From: Achromobacter xylosoxidans
GTDB taxonomy: Bacteria > Pseudomonadota > Gammaproteobacteria > Burkholderiales > Burkholderiaceae_B
DNA length: 64,000 nucleotides
Direction of reading: 5' to 3'
Assembly: GCF_002192695.1 (NCBI RefSeq)
Contig: NZ_MTLG01000076.1
Span: forward strand, 1 to 64,000
Each line of letters begins with the position of its first letter. The stretch's first letter is position 1. Both the position numbers and the translations under genes were made by a program. Positions 50,081-58,742 of the stretch are shown here, in pieces. The notes beneath the pieces were generated by a model. That model was not told the DNA's origin, ran no database searches, and saw nothing but the letters and a program-made list of their open reading frames with translations.

Positions 50081-50929
50081 TCAGAACACGGCGCGCATCG
50101 GATAGGTGAACAAGCCGAAGTGCGCCGCGTTCAGGCCCAGGTGCGCCAGCACCGCCGCGGCCAGGCCGCCATATTTGTAGGCCAGGCCATAGGCCGCGCC
50201 CGCCACGCCGGCCAGCAGCATCCATTGCCAGCCGCCCGCGTAATGCGCCAGGCCGAACAGCACGGCCGCGATGGCCAACGCCGCCCACGAACCCCAGGCG
50301 CGGCCGCGCCATGAGTCGGTCAGCCGCTGCTGCAGATAGCCGCGGAACAGCGCTTCCTCGGCCAAGGTCACCAGCAAGGCGTTGTTGATCAGCCAGATCC
50401 AGCCCGATTGCGGCCACTTGGGCGCCCAGCCGACCACGCCCAGCGCCAGCGCGCAGCCCAGGCACACCATCACCGCGCCAGCGCAGGCCAGCAACGCCGC
50501 CGACAACGTGGCGCGCGGGTCCGGCCCCGCCATCGGCGGCGCCAGCGCCAGCACCACCCAGAACGCCACCAGCGGCTTGTCCAGGTTCAGGTACATGCCG
50601 AAGGGCACGGCGTCCGGACTCAGCGGCGCGGGCGCGATGACCTGCGGGTTGTGAAAGCCCGGCAGCAAGTGCAGGAACAGCAACGCGGCCAGCGCGATGA
50701 AGAGCGCATGGCCGACGGCGCGCGCCATCGCGCCCGATGCCGGCTGGACCAGCACGGCCGCCAGCATCAGCAACGCCGGCCAGGCCAGCGCCACGGGGTC
50801 TATCGTGCCATTGGTCCAGGCCCAGGCGTAGGCGGCGGCCAGCGGCGCCAGCGCCCAGCGGCGCGTGGCGGGCGGCCACAGCATGGCGGCGGCAAGAAAC
50901 AAGGCGGACCAGGGGCTGAGCAGGGGCAC
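50081..50929 (-). CDS. CPBP-family intramembrane metalloprotease
   Basis: 282-residue membrane protein with about eight helices and the abortive-infection/CPBP core: EEALFRGY (Glu191, Glu192, Arg196), FGLAHY (His229) and HLGLNAAHFG (His263, Asn267), all needed for the Rce1-type zinc-less metalloprotease site. Substrates are unknown; such proteins may process lipidated or bacteriocin-type peptides. No toxin or bacteriocin gene is nearby. Confidence 0.88.
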   Translation of the reverse strand: MPLLSPWSALFLAAAMLWPPATRRWALAPLAAAYAWAWTNGTIDPVALAWPALLMLAAVLVQPASGAMARAVGHALFIALAALLFLHLLPGFHNPQVIAPAPLSPDAVPFGMYLNLDKPLVAFWVVLALAPPMAGPDPRATLSAALLACAGAVMVCLGCALALGVVGWAPKWPQSGWIWLINNALLVTLAEEALFRGYLQQRLTDSWRGRAWGSWAALAIAAVLFGLAHYAGGWQWMLLAGVAGAAYGLAYKYGGLAAAVLAHLGLNAAHFGLFTYPMRAVF

Positions 50930-51078
50930 GGGCGAGGATGGGCGTCGAAAGCGCTGAGTGTAAACGCGCGGCTTGGCGTCAGCCGCGCGGCTCGCGGGCG
51001 GCCCCCGGGGCCGGCATGCTGACGTCGCGCCGCGAACCCAGGTATCCTGGCGCCTGCCGGATACCTGGGAGCCAGACT

Positions 51079-51453
51079 ATGAAAATGATCGCGTGGTTGA
51101 TGTTGGCGGCGGCGGTGCTGCCTTTCGTGTCGACGATCGTCGCCAAGGCGGGCGGAAAGAAGTTCGACAACAACGATCCGCGCGCCTGGCTGGCACGCCA
51201 GGAAGGTTGGCGCGCGCGCGCCAACGCGGCGCAGACCAATACCTTTGAATCGCTGCCGTTCTTCTTCGCCGCGGTGCTGTTCGCCCTGTATACCCAGGCG
51301 GCGCCCGCGCACGTGGCCACGCTGATGGCCTGCTGGCTGGGCGTGCGGCTGGGCTATCTGGCCATGTACCTGGCGGGCTGGGGCGCGCTGCGTTCGCTGG
51401 TGTGGGCGATCAGCGTGGGCTTCATCATCGCGATCCTGTTCGCGGGCGTCTAA
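51079..51453 (+). CDS. MAPEG-family membrane protein
   Basis: 124-residue protein with four hydrophobic segments of the MAPEG (microsomal glutathione transferase-like) type: KKFDNNDPRAWLARQEGWRA and AANAAQTNTFESLPFFFAAV match the bacterial consensus. GGGAG precedes the ATG. Its role may be in glutathione-linked detoxification or eicosanoid-like chemistry, but no substrate is indicated. The gene for a phosphodiesterase follows 12 bp later. Confidence 0.85.
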   Translation: MKMIAWLMLAAAVLPFVSTIVAKAGGKKFDNNDPRAWLARQEGWRARANAAQTNTFESLPFFFAAVLFALYTQAAPAHVATLMACWLGVRLGYLAMYLAGWGALRSLVWAISVGFIIAILFAGV

Positions 51454-51465
51454 GCAGCGACGGCC

Positions 51466-52443
51466 ATGCGCAAGCGGCGTGTCGCGGCGCTGGCGGCCAT
51501 TGCGCTGCTGGGCTACATCTACATTAACAACACCGACCGGTCGGTGCCCGATCCCGGCGCCCGGGCGACGCTGCTGGCGCATCGCGGCATCGCGCAACGC
51601 TACGACACGGCGGGCATGGAGCGGGACACCTGCACCGCGACCCGCATCGTCGAACCCACCCACGGCTATCTGGAAAACACCATCGCGTCCATGCGCGCGA
51701 GCTTCGAGGCCGGCGCGGACATTGTCGAGATCGACGTCCATCCCACCACCGACGGCCAGTTCGCCGTGTTCCATGACTGGACGGTCGATTGCCGCACCGA
51801 GGGCCGCGGCGCGACGCGCGAACACTCGATGGCCGAACTGAAGGCGCTGGACATCGGCTACGGCTATACCGCCGACGGCGGCAAGACCTTTCCGTTCCGC
51901 GGGCGCGGCGTGGGCCTGATGCCCACGCTGTCCGAAGTGCTGGAGGCATTTCCGCGCCAGCGCTTTCTCATCAACGTCAAGAGCCGCGACGCGCAGGAAG
52001 GCGCGGCGCTGGCGGCCGTGCTCAATGGCCTGCCGCCCGCCAGGCGGGCCGATTTCATGGCGTATGGGGGCGAGGAGCCGATAGCCCGGCTGCGCCAGTT
52101 GGCGCCGGGCGTGCGCACGCTGACGCGCTCGGACCTGAAGTCCTGCCTGCTGCGCTATGCGGCGGCGGGCTGGACCGGCCATGTGCCGCAGGCCTGCCGC
52201 GGCATGGCGCTGACGGTGCCGGTGAACGTCGCGCCCTGGCTGTGGGGCTGGCCCGGCCGCTTCCTGGACCGCATGGAGGCGGCGGGCAGCAGCGTGTTCC
52301 TGCTGGGCCCTTACGACGGCGATGGGCACTCCACGGGCATCGATACGCCCGAGGACATGAGCCGCGTGCCGCAGGGATACGCAGGCGGAATCTGGACCAA
52401 TGAAATCGAAGCCGTGGCGCGCGCGTTCAAGCGCGGGCCTTGA
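51466..52443 (+). CDS. Glycerophosphodiester phosphodiesterase family protein
   Basis: 325-residue GDPD-fold enzyme anchored by an N-terminal helix (RRVAALAAIALLGYIYI). Catalytic features are visible: HRG (His39, Arg40), EN (70-71), Glu88 and Asp90 of VEIDVHPT, and His103 (FAVFHDWTVDCR). It would hydrolyse glycerophosphodiesters or related lipids outside the inner membrane. It is probably co-transcribed with the MAPEG gene; the next gene on the opposite strand ends 7 bp away. Confidence 0.88.
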   Translation: MRKRRVAALAAIALLGYIYINNTDRSVPDPGARATLLAHRGIAQRYDTAGMERDTCTATRIVEPTHGYLENTIASMRASFEAGADIVEIDVHPTTDGQFAVFHDWTVDCRTEGRGATREHSMAELKALDIGYGYTADGGKTFPFRGRGVGLMPTLSEVLEAFPRQRFLINVKSRDAQEGAALAAVLNGLPPARRADFMAYGGEEPIARLRQLAPGVRTLTRSDLKSCLLRYAAAGWTGHVPQACRGMALTVPVNVAPWLWGWPGRFLDRMEAAGSSVFLLGPYDGDGHSTGIDTPEDMSRVPQGYAGGIWTNEIEAVARAFKRGP

Positions 52444-52449
52444 GGCCCG

Positions 52450-52884
52450 CTACTTCCATTCGAACACGGCGCGCGCGGTGCCGGAGTTCTGCACCGAGAC
52501 CTCGCGCTGTTGCGCCTGGCCGTTGTAGGTGGCCGAAATCTTGTAGTTGCCGGCAGGCAGCTTGACCAGCATGTACGGGCCTTCGGCGGTGGTTTGCAGC
52601 ACGGACTTGCCGTGCGCATCGCTGATGGTGACGGCGACATTGGCGACGTAGTCCGCCTGGCCGCCGCGTTGCGCCGCGAACGTCAGCGCCAGCGGATAGT
52701 CCTTGGCTGCTGCCTTCATGGCTTCGGATTCGTCCAGCCCGATGCCGCCGCTGACGTATTGCACCGAACCCTGCTGCTGCACCGCCGGCATGCCCGCCTG
52801 GGCGGTGGACAGGACGCCGGCAAAGGCCATGCTGCCCAGCGCCATCGCGGCGGCCATGGTGCAGCGTTCTATACGCTTGTTCAT
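52450..52884 (-). CDS. Periplasmic carboxypeptidase-regulatory-like domain protein
   Basis: 144-residue exported protein (signal peptide to about residue 30, ending STAQA), with a beta-sandwich domain of the carboxypeptidase-regulatory-like/transthyretin type: VAVTISDAHGKSVLQTTAEG and MLVKLPAGNYKISATYNG. Its function is unknown; these domains often stabilise or bind polymers. ATG 52882-52884 is favoured over a longer frame. It is likely monocistronic. Confidence 0.8.
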   Translation of the reverse strand: MNKRIERCTMAAAMALGSMAFAGVLSTAQAGMPAVQQQGSVQYVSGGIGLDESEAMKAAAKDYPLALTFAAQRGGQADYVANVAVTISDAHGKSVLQTTAEGPYMLVKLPAGNYKISATYNGQAQQREVSVQNSGTARAVFEWK

Positions 52885-53003
52885 GAGACTCTCCTGGATA
52901 GGACGATCTGCGCGTTTTCGTGCGCGCATGAACATTTCGACCCGCGTGTCGGCACGGAGTTCGCGCCCGCGGGTCTCCGTTATCAACCGATTGTTTCCGC
53001 AGC

Positions 53004-53792
53004 CTAGCTAAGCGTACCGCGTGCCGCGCGCCAGGAAAATGTCAGCCGGCTTTCGCCGCTGACCGAGCCGTCCGGGGCAAAGCGCCTTTCATCCAGCTGT
53101 CCGGCGCCATCGTCGCGCAGCGTCAGTACGCTGGAACTGCGGGTGCCATAGTTCGGACTGACGATGAAGGGGCTGCTCAATAGCCTTTCGCGATCCAGCG
53201 GCAGGCCGGTGGCGGGCAGGTCGGCGTCATCGGCGGGCTGGCGGTCGGCCAGTGCCGCCATCAACGCGGGCAGGTCCGGCTGCGGCCCGCTGCGCAGCAC
53301 GGCTTCGAAAGCCGCCTTGGTGCGCGCCAGCTTGGGCCAGGGCGTGTCCAGCAGATGGTTGGACAGGGCGTAGACGCCTGGAGCCAGGCGCCGCGGGCCG
53401 CCGTCGCGGTTGCTGAGATACCAGGCTTCGCGCGCATCGCCCGCGATCAGGTTGAAGCCGTTGTAGGCCTGGCCCGCGGCATGCACCCGCGCCAGGTAGT
53501 CGGCCGGGGATGCCGTGCCGCGCAGATAGTCTTCGACCAGCGCGCCGCGCGAAGGCGCGTTCTCGATCATCCGGCCTGGTTCGCGGAAGTTGGTGACCAG
53601 CGCATGGCGTCCGCCGGTCGTCGCCCCCATCCAGCTGCCGCCGGCCAGGCCGTCGCGGCCGGCGTAGACCTCGGGCGCGTCAGGCCATTGCGCGGCGGGC
53701 AAGGTGGGGCGCTGATGGAATTCGTCGCGGTTGGCGGCGATCAGGACGGGGATGCCCGGCAGGGCATGCAGGGCCAGTACGGCAAGACACAT
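53004..53792 (-). CDS. NRDE/TANGO2-family protein
   Basis: 262-residue protein of the NRDE (TANGO2) family; the namesake motif AANRDEFHQRPT is at 19-30, and GGSWMGATTGGRHALVTNFR and YVLSNHLLDTPW-like ALSNHLLDTPWPKL follow. Members may have N-terminal nucleophile hydrolase folds, and some are linked to haem trafficking. It is last in the ybaK-FUSC-NRDE unit, 3 bp after the FUSC stop codon. Confidence 0.9.
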   Translation of the reverse strand: MCLAVLALHALPGIPVLIAANRDEFHQRPTLPAAQWPDAPEVYAGRDGLAGGSWMGATTGGRHALVTNFREPGRMIENAPSRGALVEDYLRGTASPADYLARVHAAGQAYNGFNLIAGDAREAWYLSNRDGGPRRLAPGVYALSNHLLDTPWPKLARTKAAFEAVLRSGPQPDLPALMAALADRQPADDADLPATGLPLDRERLLSSPFIVSPNYGTRSSSVLTLRDDGAGQLDERRFAPDGSVSGESRLTFSWRAARGTLS

Positions 53793-53795
53793 GGT

Positions 53796-55775
53796 TCAGA
53801 CCTGGTTGGCGGGTTTGTCGGGGATGGCTTTGCCTGGCGCGGCCGCGAAATCCGGGCCAGCCAGCGCGGCGCGCAAGGCTTCGATCTGGGCGGCCACGTC
53901 GCGCAGCGCTGGGGCGGGCGAGGCGATGGCGGCGGCCGGCATGGCCGCGCCTTGCGCGACAGCGGCGCTCATCTGGTGCAGGCTGGCAGCCAGCTGCGCC
54001 AGTTCCGCGGCGCTGGGCGCGGCCTGGTCCGCGGGCAGCGACCAGGCCGTGTCGGAAATGGCGTTGGCCACGCGCTCCAGCGCGACTTCCACCGGCCACC
54101 AGGCCAGCGCGCGGCGGCTGACCAGGCGCGGTTCGGACAGCCCGCGCTGCAAGGCGATGCGCAGGTCGGACAGGCGCGCGTAGGCGCGGGCGCGCAGGTC
54201 GTGGCGGCTGGTGGGATCGGCCTGGAACACCGTGTTCAGGTAGGCGGCCAGCGTGTCCATGGCGGCGGCGACCGCGTTGTCCAGGTTGCCGCGCTCTATC
54301 CGTATCCACGGCAGGTAGCCCACCAGCAGCACGATGCCCGCGGCCACGGCCACATCGATCAGGCGCGCCAGCGCGATGGGCCAGCTGCCCGGTTGCAGCG
54401 CGCCGATCAGCAGCATCAGGATGGGCAGCAGGATGGCCGAGAACAGGCCGTAGTTGCGCCGCACCGACCAGGGCAGCAGGGACGCCAGCCCCGCCACCGT
54501 GAGCAGGCTGACGATGCCGTTGCGGTCCAGCGCCAGCACGGTCGCGCTGATCGCCACGCCCACCACGCTGCCCGCGCAGCTTTGCAGCGCCCGCGCGAAC
54601 ACCGAGCCGAAGTTCGGCTTGAACACCACCACCACGATCAGCGGCACCCAGTAGGAACGCGGCAGCGAAGCCGCCAGTGCCACGGCCTCGGCGGCGACCA
54701 GGCACAGGCCCAGCCGTACCAGGTAGCGCAGCGTGGTCGGCCCCGGCCGGTAGGTGCGCGCCAGCACGCGCCAGGGCGTGCGCGGCCGCGCCGGCGGCAG
54801 GCCGGCGAAGGCGTCGGCCTCTGACAGCGCGCCGCCGTCCAGCAGGGGCTGCACCTGGGCCAGCGCGTCGGCCAAGGGGGCCATGCCTGCCTCGCGCAAG
54901 GCCGCGATGTCCTCGCGCGGGTCCGGCGTCGCGTCGTTTTCCACGCGGTCGGCCAGCCGGTTCATGACGCGCGCGCAGTCGCGCGGCAGCACGCGTCCGG
55001 CGCGGGCCAGCTCCAGGGCGGTATTGGTCAGCGGCGTGCAGGCTTGCAGCTGGGCCGCCAGCCGCGCCAGACGCGGGGAGGGGCCGGCCGCGCTGCGGCG
55101 GGCGGCCAGCACGGTGTCGTAGGCGGTCGTCATGGCCGCTTCCATGTCGCGCCGCGCGCTCATGGTGTGCGAGGTGCCGATGGCGGCGAACATGGCCGCC
55201 AGCTTGCGGTAGGCCATGGCGACCGCGGCGCGCTCGGGCGCTGTCGGGTGGACCACCCAGCCCGTCAGGGTCAGCGCCAGGCCGAACAGGCCGCCGGCCC
55301 CCACCAGGACCGAAGGCAGCCATGGCGGCAGGGTGGACGTCAGGCTGGCGCCGACGATGACGTAGGCGGCGAACTGCAGCGTGGAGACGGCGGCGATGTT
55401 GTTGAAGGTGCCGACCAGGCTGGCCGCCAGCACCAGCAGCGTCATGGCGGCGGAGGTCCACAGCCCGTGTCCTGCAATCAAGGTGCCGAGGAAATACCCC
55501 AGCGCGCCGCCGAACACGGTGGCGCCGATCGACAGCGCGCGGTTGCGGTAAGGACCGCCGTTGTCGCCGGTGATGGCGGGCAGCGCGCCCAGCGCGACCA
55601 GGGCCGCCGCCGCGCTCTGGTCCAGCGCCAGCCCCACCGCGGACGGCAGGCCGATGGCCAGCGCGGCGCGCAGCGCCACCCAGCGGCTGACGGGCGAAGG
55701 CTCCATGTGCGCCAGGCTCATGAGCCAACGCATATTGGCGCTGCGCGCGGCATGTTTCAGCGAGGAACGGAACAC
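53796..55775 (-). CDS. FUSC-family membrane protein
   Basis: 659-residue FUSC transporter-like protein with two helix bundles (about 35-175 and 370-500) separated by a cytoplasmic domain. The frame starts with GTG at 55775; an ATG at 55733 is a possible alternative start. It lacks adjacent HlyD and DUF1656 genes, unlike the other FUSC protein in this window, so it may work alone. It lies 26 bp after ybaK and 3 bp before the NRDE gene. Confidence 0.88.
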   Translation of the reverse strand: MFRSSLKHAARSANMRWLMSLAHMEPSPVSRWVALRAALAIGLPSAVGLALDQSAAAALVALGALPAITGDNGGPYRNRALSIGATVFGGALGYFLGTLIAGHGLWTSAAMTLLVLAASLVGTFNNIAAVSTLQFAAYVIVGASLTSTLPPWLPSVLVGAGGLFGLALTLTGWVVHPTAPERAAVAMAYRKLAAMFAAIGTSHTMSARRDMEAAMTTAYDTVLAARRSAAGPSPRLARLAAQLQACTPLTNTALELARAGRVLPRDCARVMNRLADRVENDATPDPREDIAALREAGMAPLADALAQVQPLLDGGALSEADAFAGLPPARPRTPWRVLARTYRPGPTTLRYLVRLGLCLVAAEAVALAASLPRSYWVPLIVVVVFKPNFGSVFARALQSCAGSVVGVAISATVLALDRNGIVSLLTVAGLASLLPWSVRRNYGLFSAILLPILMLLIGALQPGSWPIALARLIDVAVAAGIVLLVGYLPWIRIERGNLDNAVAAAMDTLAAYLNTVFQADPTSRHDLRARAYARLSDLRIALQRGLSEPRLVSRRALAWWPVEVALERVANAISDTAWSLPADQAAPSAAELAQLAASLHQMSAAVAQGAAMPAAAIASPAPALRDVAAQIEALRAALAGPDFAAAPGKAIPDKPANQV

Positions 55776-55801
55776 GGCGGCCTCGTGGCGCGGCCTGGGG
55801 A

Positions 55802-56284
55802 TCAGGCCTTGATCAGCGGCGCCTCGTCGGGCGCGGCCAGCCGGAAGTAGTCTTCCGTGTTCAGGAGGATGGAGGCGTCCAGGCGGCCGGCATTGAACAC
55901 GATTTCACCGTGGCGTTCGCGCAGGCTGGGATCCACCAGCAGGTGCAGGTCGGGATTGAAGGTGAAGGGCGGGATCGCGCCGATCTCGCAGCCGGTCAGT
56001 TCGCGCGCCAGGTCCTGCGACGCCAGCGACGCTTTCTTGCCGCCCGCCGCGCGGGCGATGGCGTCCAGGTCGGCCTGCTTGTCGGCCGGGAACACCGCCA
56101 GCACGTTCCTGCGCTGGTTGGAGGATATCTTGACGCGGCAGACCAGCGCCTTGGCGCCCTGGCTGACCTCGGTGCCGCGGATCGCGGCCACCTCGACGGA
56201 GCGGCCGGCCGCGGCGTGTTCAATCAGGCGGTAGCGGGCCTGGTTCTGGACAAGCAGGGCTTGCAGGCGTTCGAAGACTTCCAT
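55802..56284 (-). CDS. YbaK/ProX-type aminoacyl-tRNA deacylase
   Basis: 160-residue YbaK/EbsC-fold protein that edits mischarged tRNA, such as Cys-tRNA-Pro. The motif KALVCRVKISSNQRRNVLAV, then GGKKASLAS and EIGAIPPFTF are the conserved catalytic region, including the essential lysine. It leads a three-gene unit with FUSC and NRDE genes. A mistranslation role linked to the second cysteinyl-tRNA synthetase in this window is possible but speculative. Confidence 0.88.
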   Translation of the reverse strand: MEVFERLQALLVQNQARYRLIEHAAAGRSVEVAAIRGTEVSQGAKALVCRVKISSNQRRNVLAVFPADKQADLDAIARAAGGKKASLASQDLARELTGCEIGAIPPFTFNPDLHLLVDPSLRERHGEIVFNAGRLDASILLNTEDYFRLAAPDEAPLIKA

Positions 56285-56402
56285 GGCGGGGGCGTAGATC
56301 GGGATGTGGCGAGCGCAGGCCGGGAGTCGGCCTCGTACGCCGCATGATACGCCCGCCGCGCAGCGCTGCGGCGGGCGCGTTGGCCCATCCCGGCCCGCCG
56401 CC

Positions 56403-57122
56403 TCAGATTTCTCCGGTGAAGGCGTAACCCCAGCCCCAGACGGTGCGGATCGGCAGTTCCAGGTTCAGGTCCAGGGCCTTGCGGCGCAGGCGGCTGACCA
56501 GCACGTCGGTGCGGCGCATCGATTCGTGGCCGCCGTGCGAGTCCGTGATGGCTGCGTCGGCGCGCGGCAGGCGCTTGTCGGCGGAAGCCGTCAGCTTGAG
56601 CAGGAACTCGCGCTCGGCCAGGGTCAAGGCCAGGCGCTTGCCTTCTGGACTGACCAGGGTCCAGGCCGCGTCATGGAATTGCCATTTGCCGGCCGCTTCG
56701 CCCGGCGTCGGCTGCGCCGGGCGCGGTTCGGGGTCGGCGGCGCGGCGGCCAGGCATGGGTATGCGCCGCAGCAGCGCCTGCAACGCGGCCGCGATTTCGG
56801 TTGCGCCCGCGTCCGGCGGCAGGCACACGTCGGCGCCGCAATGCAGGCCGAGGATGCGGTTTTCGGGGGAATCGAAGGTGGAAATGGCCACGATGCCCGC
56901 GGTGGTGTCCATGGCGCGCAGGCCGGCCACGGCCATGCAGAGATCGGACAGCTCGGCTTCCATCACCAGCAAGGGGGTGCGGCGGGCCTGGAATAGGCGG
57001 AACAGGTTGTTGGAGTCTTCGCACAACCGGGGCGAGAAGCCCATTTCCGCCAACGCCGCGCCGCGGTGCGCGCGTACTTCCGGATTGGGAGAGAAGACGA
57101 TCAGGTCTAGTAGGTCATTCAT
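56403..57122 (-). CDS. OmpR-like winged-helix protein with degenerate receiver
   Basis: 240-residue protein with an N-terminal receiver-like domain (1-115) and a C-terminal OmpR-type DNA-binding domain (about 150-240, LALTLAEREFLLKL, RRTDVLVSRLRRKALDLNLE). The receiver lacks the key residues: the acidic pair is Ser11-Pro12, the phospho-acceptor position is Glu55 (VMEAELSD), and the usual Lys is Pro102 (CLPPDAG). It should therefore act without phosphorylation. No histidine kinase is adjacent. I start at ATG 57120-57122. Confidence 0.82.
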   Translation of the reverse strand: MNDLLDLIVFSPNPEVRAHRGAALAEMGFSPRLCEDSNNLFRLFQARRTPLLVMEAELSDLCMAVAGLRAMDTTAGIVAISTFDSPENRILGLHCGADVCLPPDAGATEIAAALQALLRRIPMPGRRAADPEPRPAQPTPGEAAGKWQFHDAAWTLVSPEGKRLALTLAEREFLLKLTASADKRLPRADAAITDSHGGHESMRRTDVLVSRLRRKALDLNLELPIRTVWGWGYAFTGEI

Positions 57123-57254
57123 GAATCGTTGTGATCTGTGCAGCATGAGCGCATGCATGATGCATCGGATACAGCGATTTCCTAAACCTCGCACAACGCC
57201 ACTTTCTTACCCGAATTCTCGGACATGGTTACGTGGCGCGCGCAGGCCGCACCG

Positions 57255-58736
57255 TTATGGTGCGTCGGCGGGCGTTTCGTTCCACCAGCCGCCGCCCAGG
57301 GCCTGCAACAGGGCGGCGGTGTCGGCGTAGCGCGCCGCGTCCGCCGCGGTGCGCGCGATGCGCGTCTGCAACAGTTGGCGTTGGCTGTCCAGCAGGCTGA
57401 GGTGGCTGATGCCACCGGCCTGGTAGCGGCCCTGCGCGATGCGCTCGGCCTCGTCGGCGCGGCGCCAGGCCTCGTCGCTGGCCTGGTAGGCGTCGCCGTC
57501 TGTCTGCACGGCGCGCAAGGCGTCGGCGACTTGCCGGAACCCCTCCAACACCGTTTGACGGTAACCGGCCGCGGCGGCATCGTAGGCGGCCTCGGCCGAG
57601 CGCGTGCGCGCGCGCAGCTCGCCGCCGTGGAACAGCGGCTGGACCAGTCCCAGGCCCAGGCTCCAGACGTTCAGGCCATTGGACAGGTCGCCCACGCGGG
57701 TGCGTTGCGAGCCGAAGCTGGCGGTCAGGGTGAACTGCGGATACTGGTTGGCGACGGCCACGCCGACATTGGCCGAGGCCTGGCGCCAGAGCGCTTCGGC
57801 GGCCAGGATGTCGGGGCGCTGGCGGGTCAGGGCCGAGGGCACGCCGGTGGGCACGTCGGCGGGCAGCGTCAGGTCGGCCAGCCGCAGGGGCGCGGACCGC
57901 AGCTCGGCCGGCGCCAGGCCCAGGTAGGCGGCCAGCTGGTGCGTGGCCTGCGCCAGTTGGTACTCCAGCGGCGGCAGCGTGGCGCGCGTCTGCGCGACCA
58001 GCAATTCCTGGTTGCGCAGATCGGCCTCGGACACGCCGCCGGCCTGTTGGCGCTGGCGCATGATGTCCTGTTGCCGCTCCTGCGCCGCCAGCAGCGCCCG
58101 CGTGTCGGCCAGGCGTTCGTTCAGGTCCGCCTGGCGGATCGCCGCCGTGACCACGTTGCCGGCCAGCGACATGCGCGCGGCCTGCAGTTCATGCGCCTGG
58201 TAGTCCACCTGGGCGCTCGATCCTTCCAGCGCGCGGCGGTTGCCGCCGAACACGTCCAGCGTGTAGGACACGTCGATGGAGGCGTTGTAGAGCGTGAAGG
58301 GCGGGGGCTGTTCGGCCATCGGCACGCCGAAGGCCGCGGGGTCCACTTTCTGCCGCGTGGCCGACAGGTTGCCATCCACCCTGGGCAGCATGCGGCCGCC
58401 GGTTTCGGCGTTCAAATCCTCGCTGGCCTGGCGCAAGCGGGCGCGCGCCTGCTCCAGCGTGGGGCTGGCCTGCAGCGCCTGCCGCACCAGCTGGTCCAGC
58501 GCCTCGGAGCGGAACAACTGCCACCATTGCGCGGGGATGTCGGCGCCGGCCTGCAGGCGCTGCGCGCCGGCGGCCGGGGCGGATGCGGGCGGCGCGGTGT
58601 AGGCGTCGACCTGCGGCGCGGCGGGCCGCTCGAAGTCCGGCCCGACCGCGCAGCCCGCAAGCAGCGCGCACAGGACGGGCGCGGCCAGCCTGTGCGCGGC
58701 GGCGGACGGAAAGGGCAGGAGCGTGGGGCGGGACAT
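57255..58736 (-). CDS. NodT-family outer-membrane efflux lipoprotein
   Basis: 493-residue outer-membrane factor, lipobox LLAGC (Cys29), with two OEP repeats (SPTLEQARARLRQASEDLNA; RPDILAAEALWRQASANVGV). It is the last gene of the TetR-HlyD-ABC-NodT operon, 6 bp after the permease, and completes a tripartite ABC efflux pump across both membranes. Confidence 0.9.
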   Translation of the reverse strand: MSRPTLLPFPSAAAHRLAAPVLCALLAGCAVGPDFERPAAPQVDAYTAPPASAPAAGAQRLQAGADIPAQWWQLFRSEALDQLVRQALQASPTLEQARARLRQASEDLNAETGGRMLPRVDGNLSATRQKVDPAAFGVPMAEQPPPFTLYNASIDVSYTLDVFGGNRRALEGSSAQVDYQAHELQAARMSLAGNVVTAAIRQADLNERLADTRALLAAQERQQDIMRQRQQAGGVSEADLRNQELLVAQTRATLPPLEYQLAQATHQLAAYLGLAPAELRSAPLRLADLTLPADVPTGVPSALTRQRPDILAAEALWRQASANVGVAVANQYPQFTLTASFGSQRTRVGDLSNGLNVWSLGLGLVQPLFHGGELRARTRSAEAAYDAAAAGYRQTVLEGFRQVADALRAVQTDGDAYQASDEAWRRADEAERIAQGRYQAGGISHLSLLDSQRQLLQTRIARTAADAARYADTAALLQALGGGWWNETPADAP

Positions 58737-58742
58737 GGCGGT

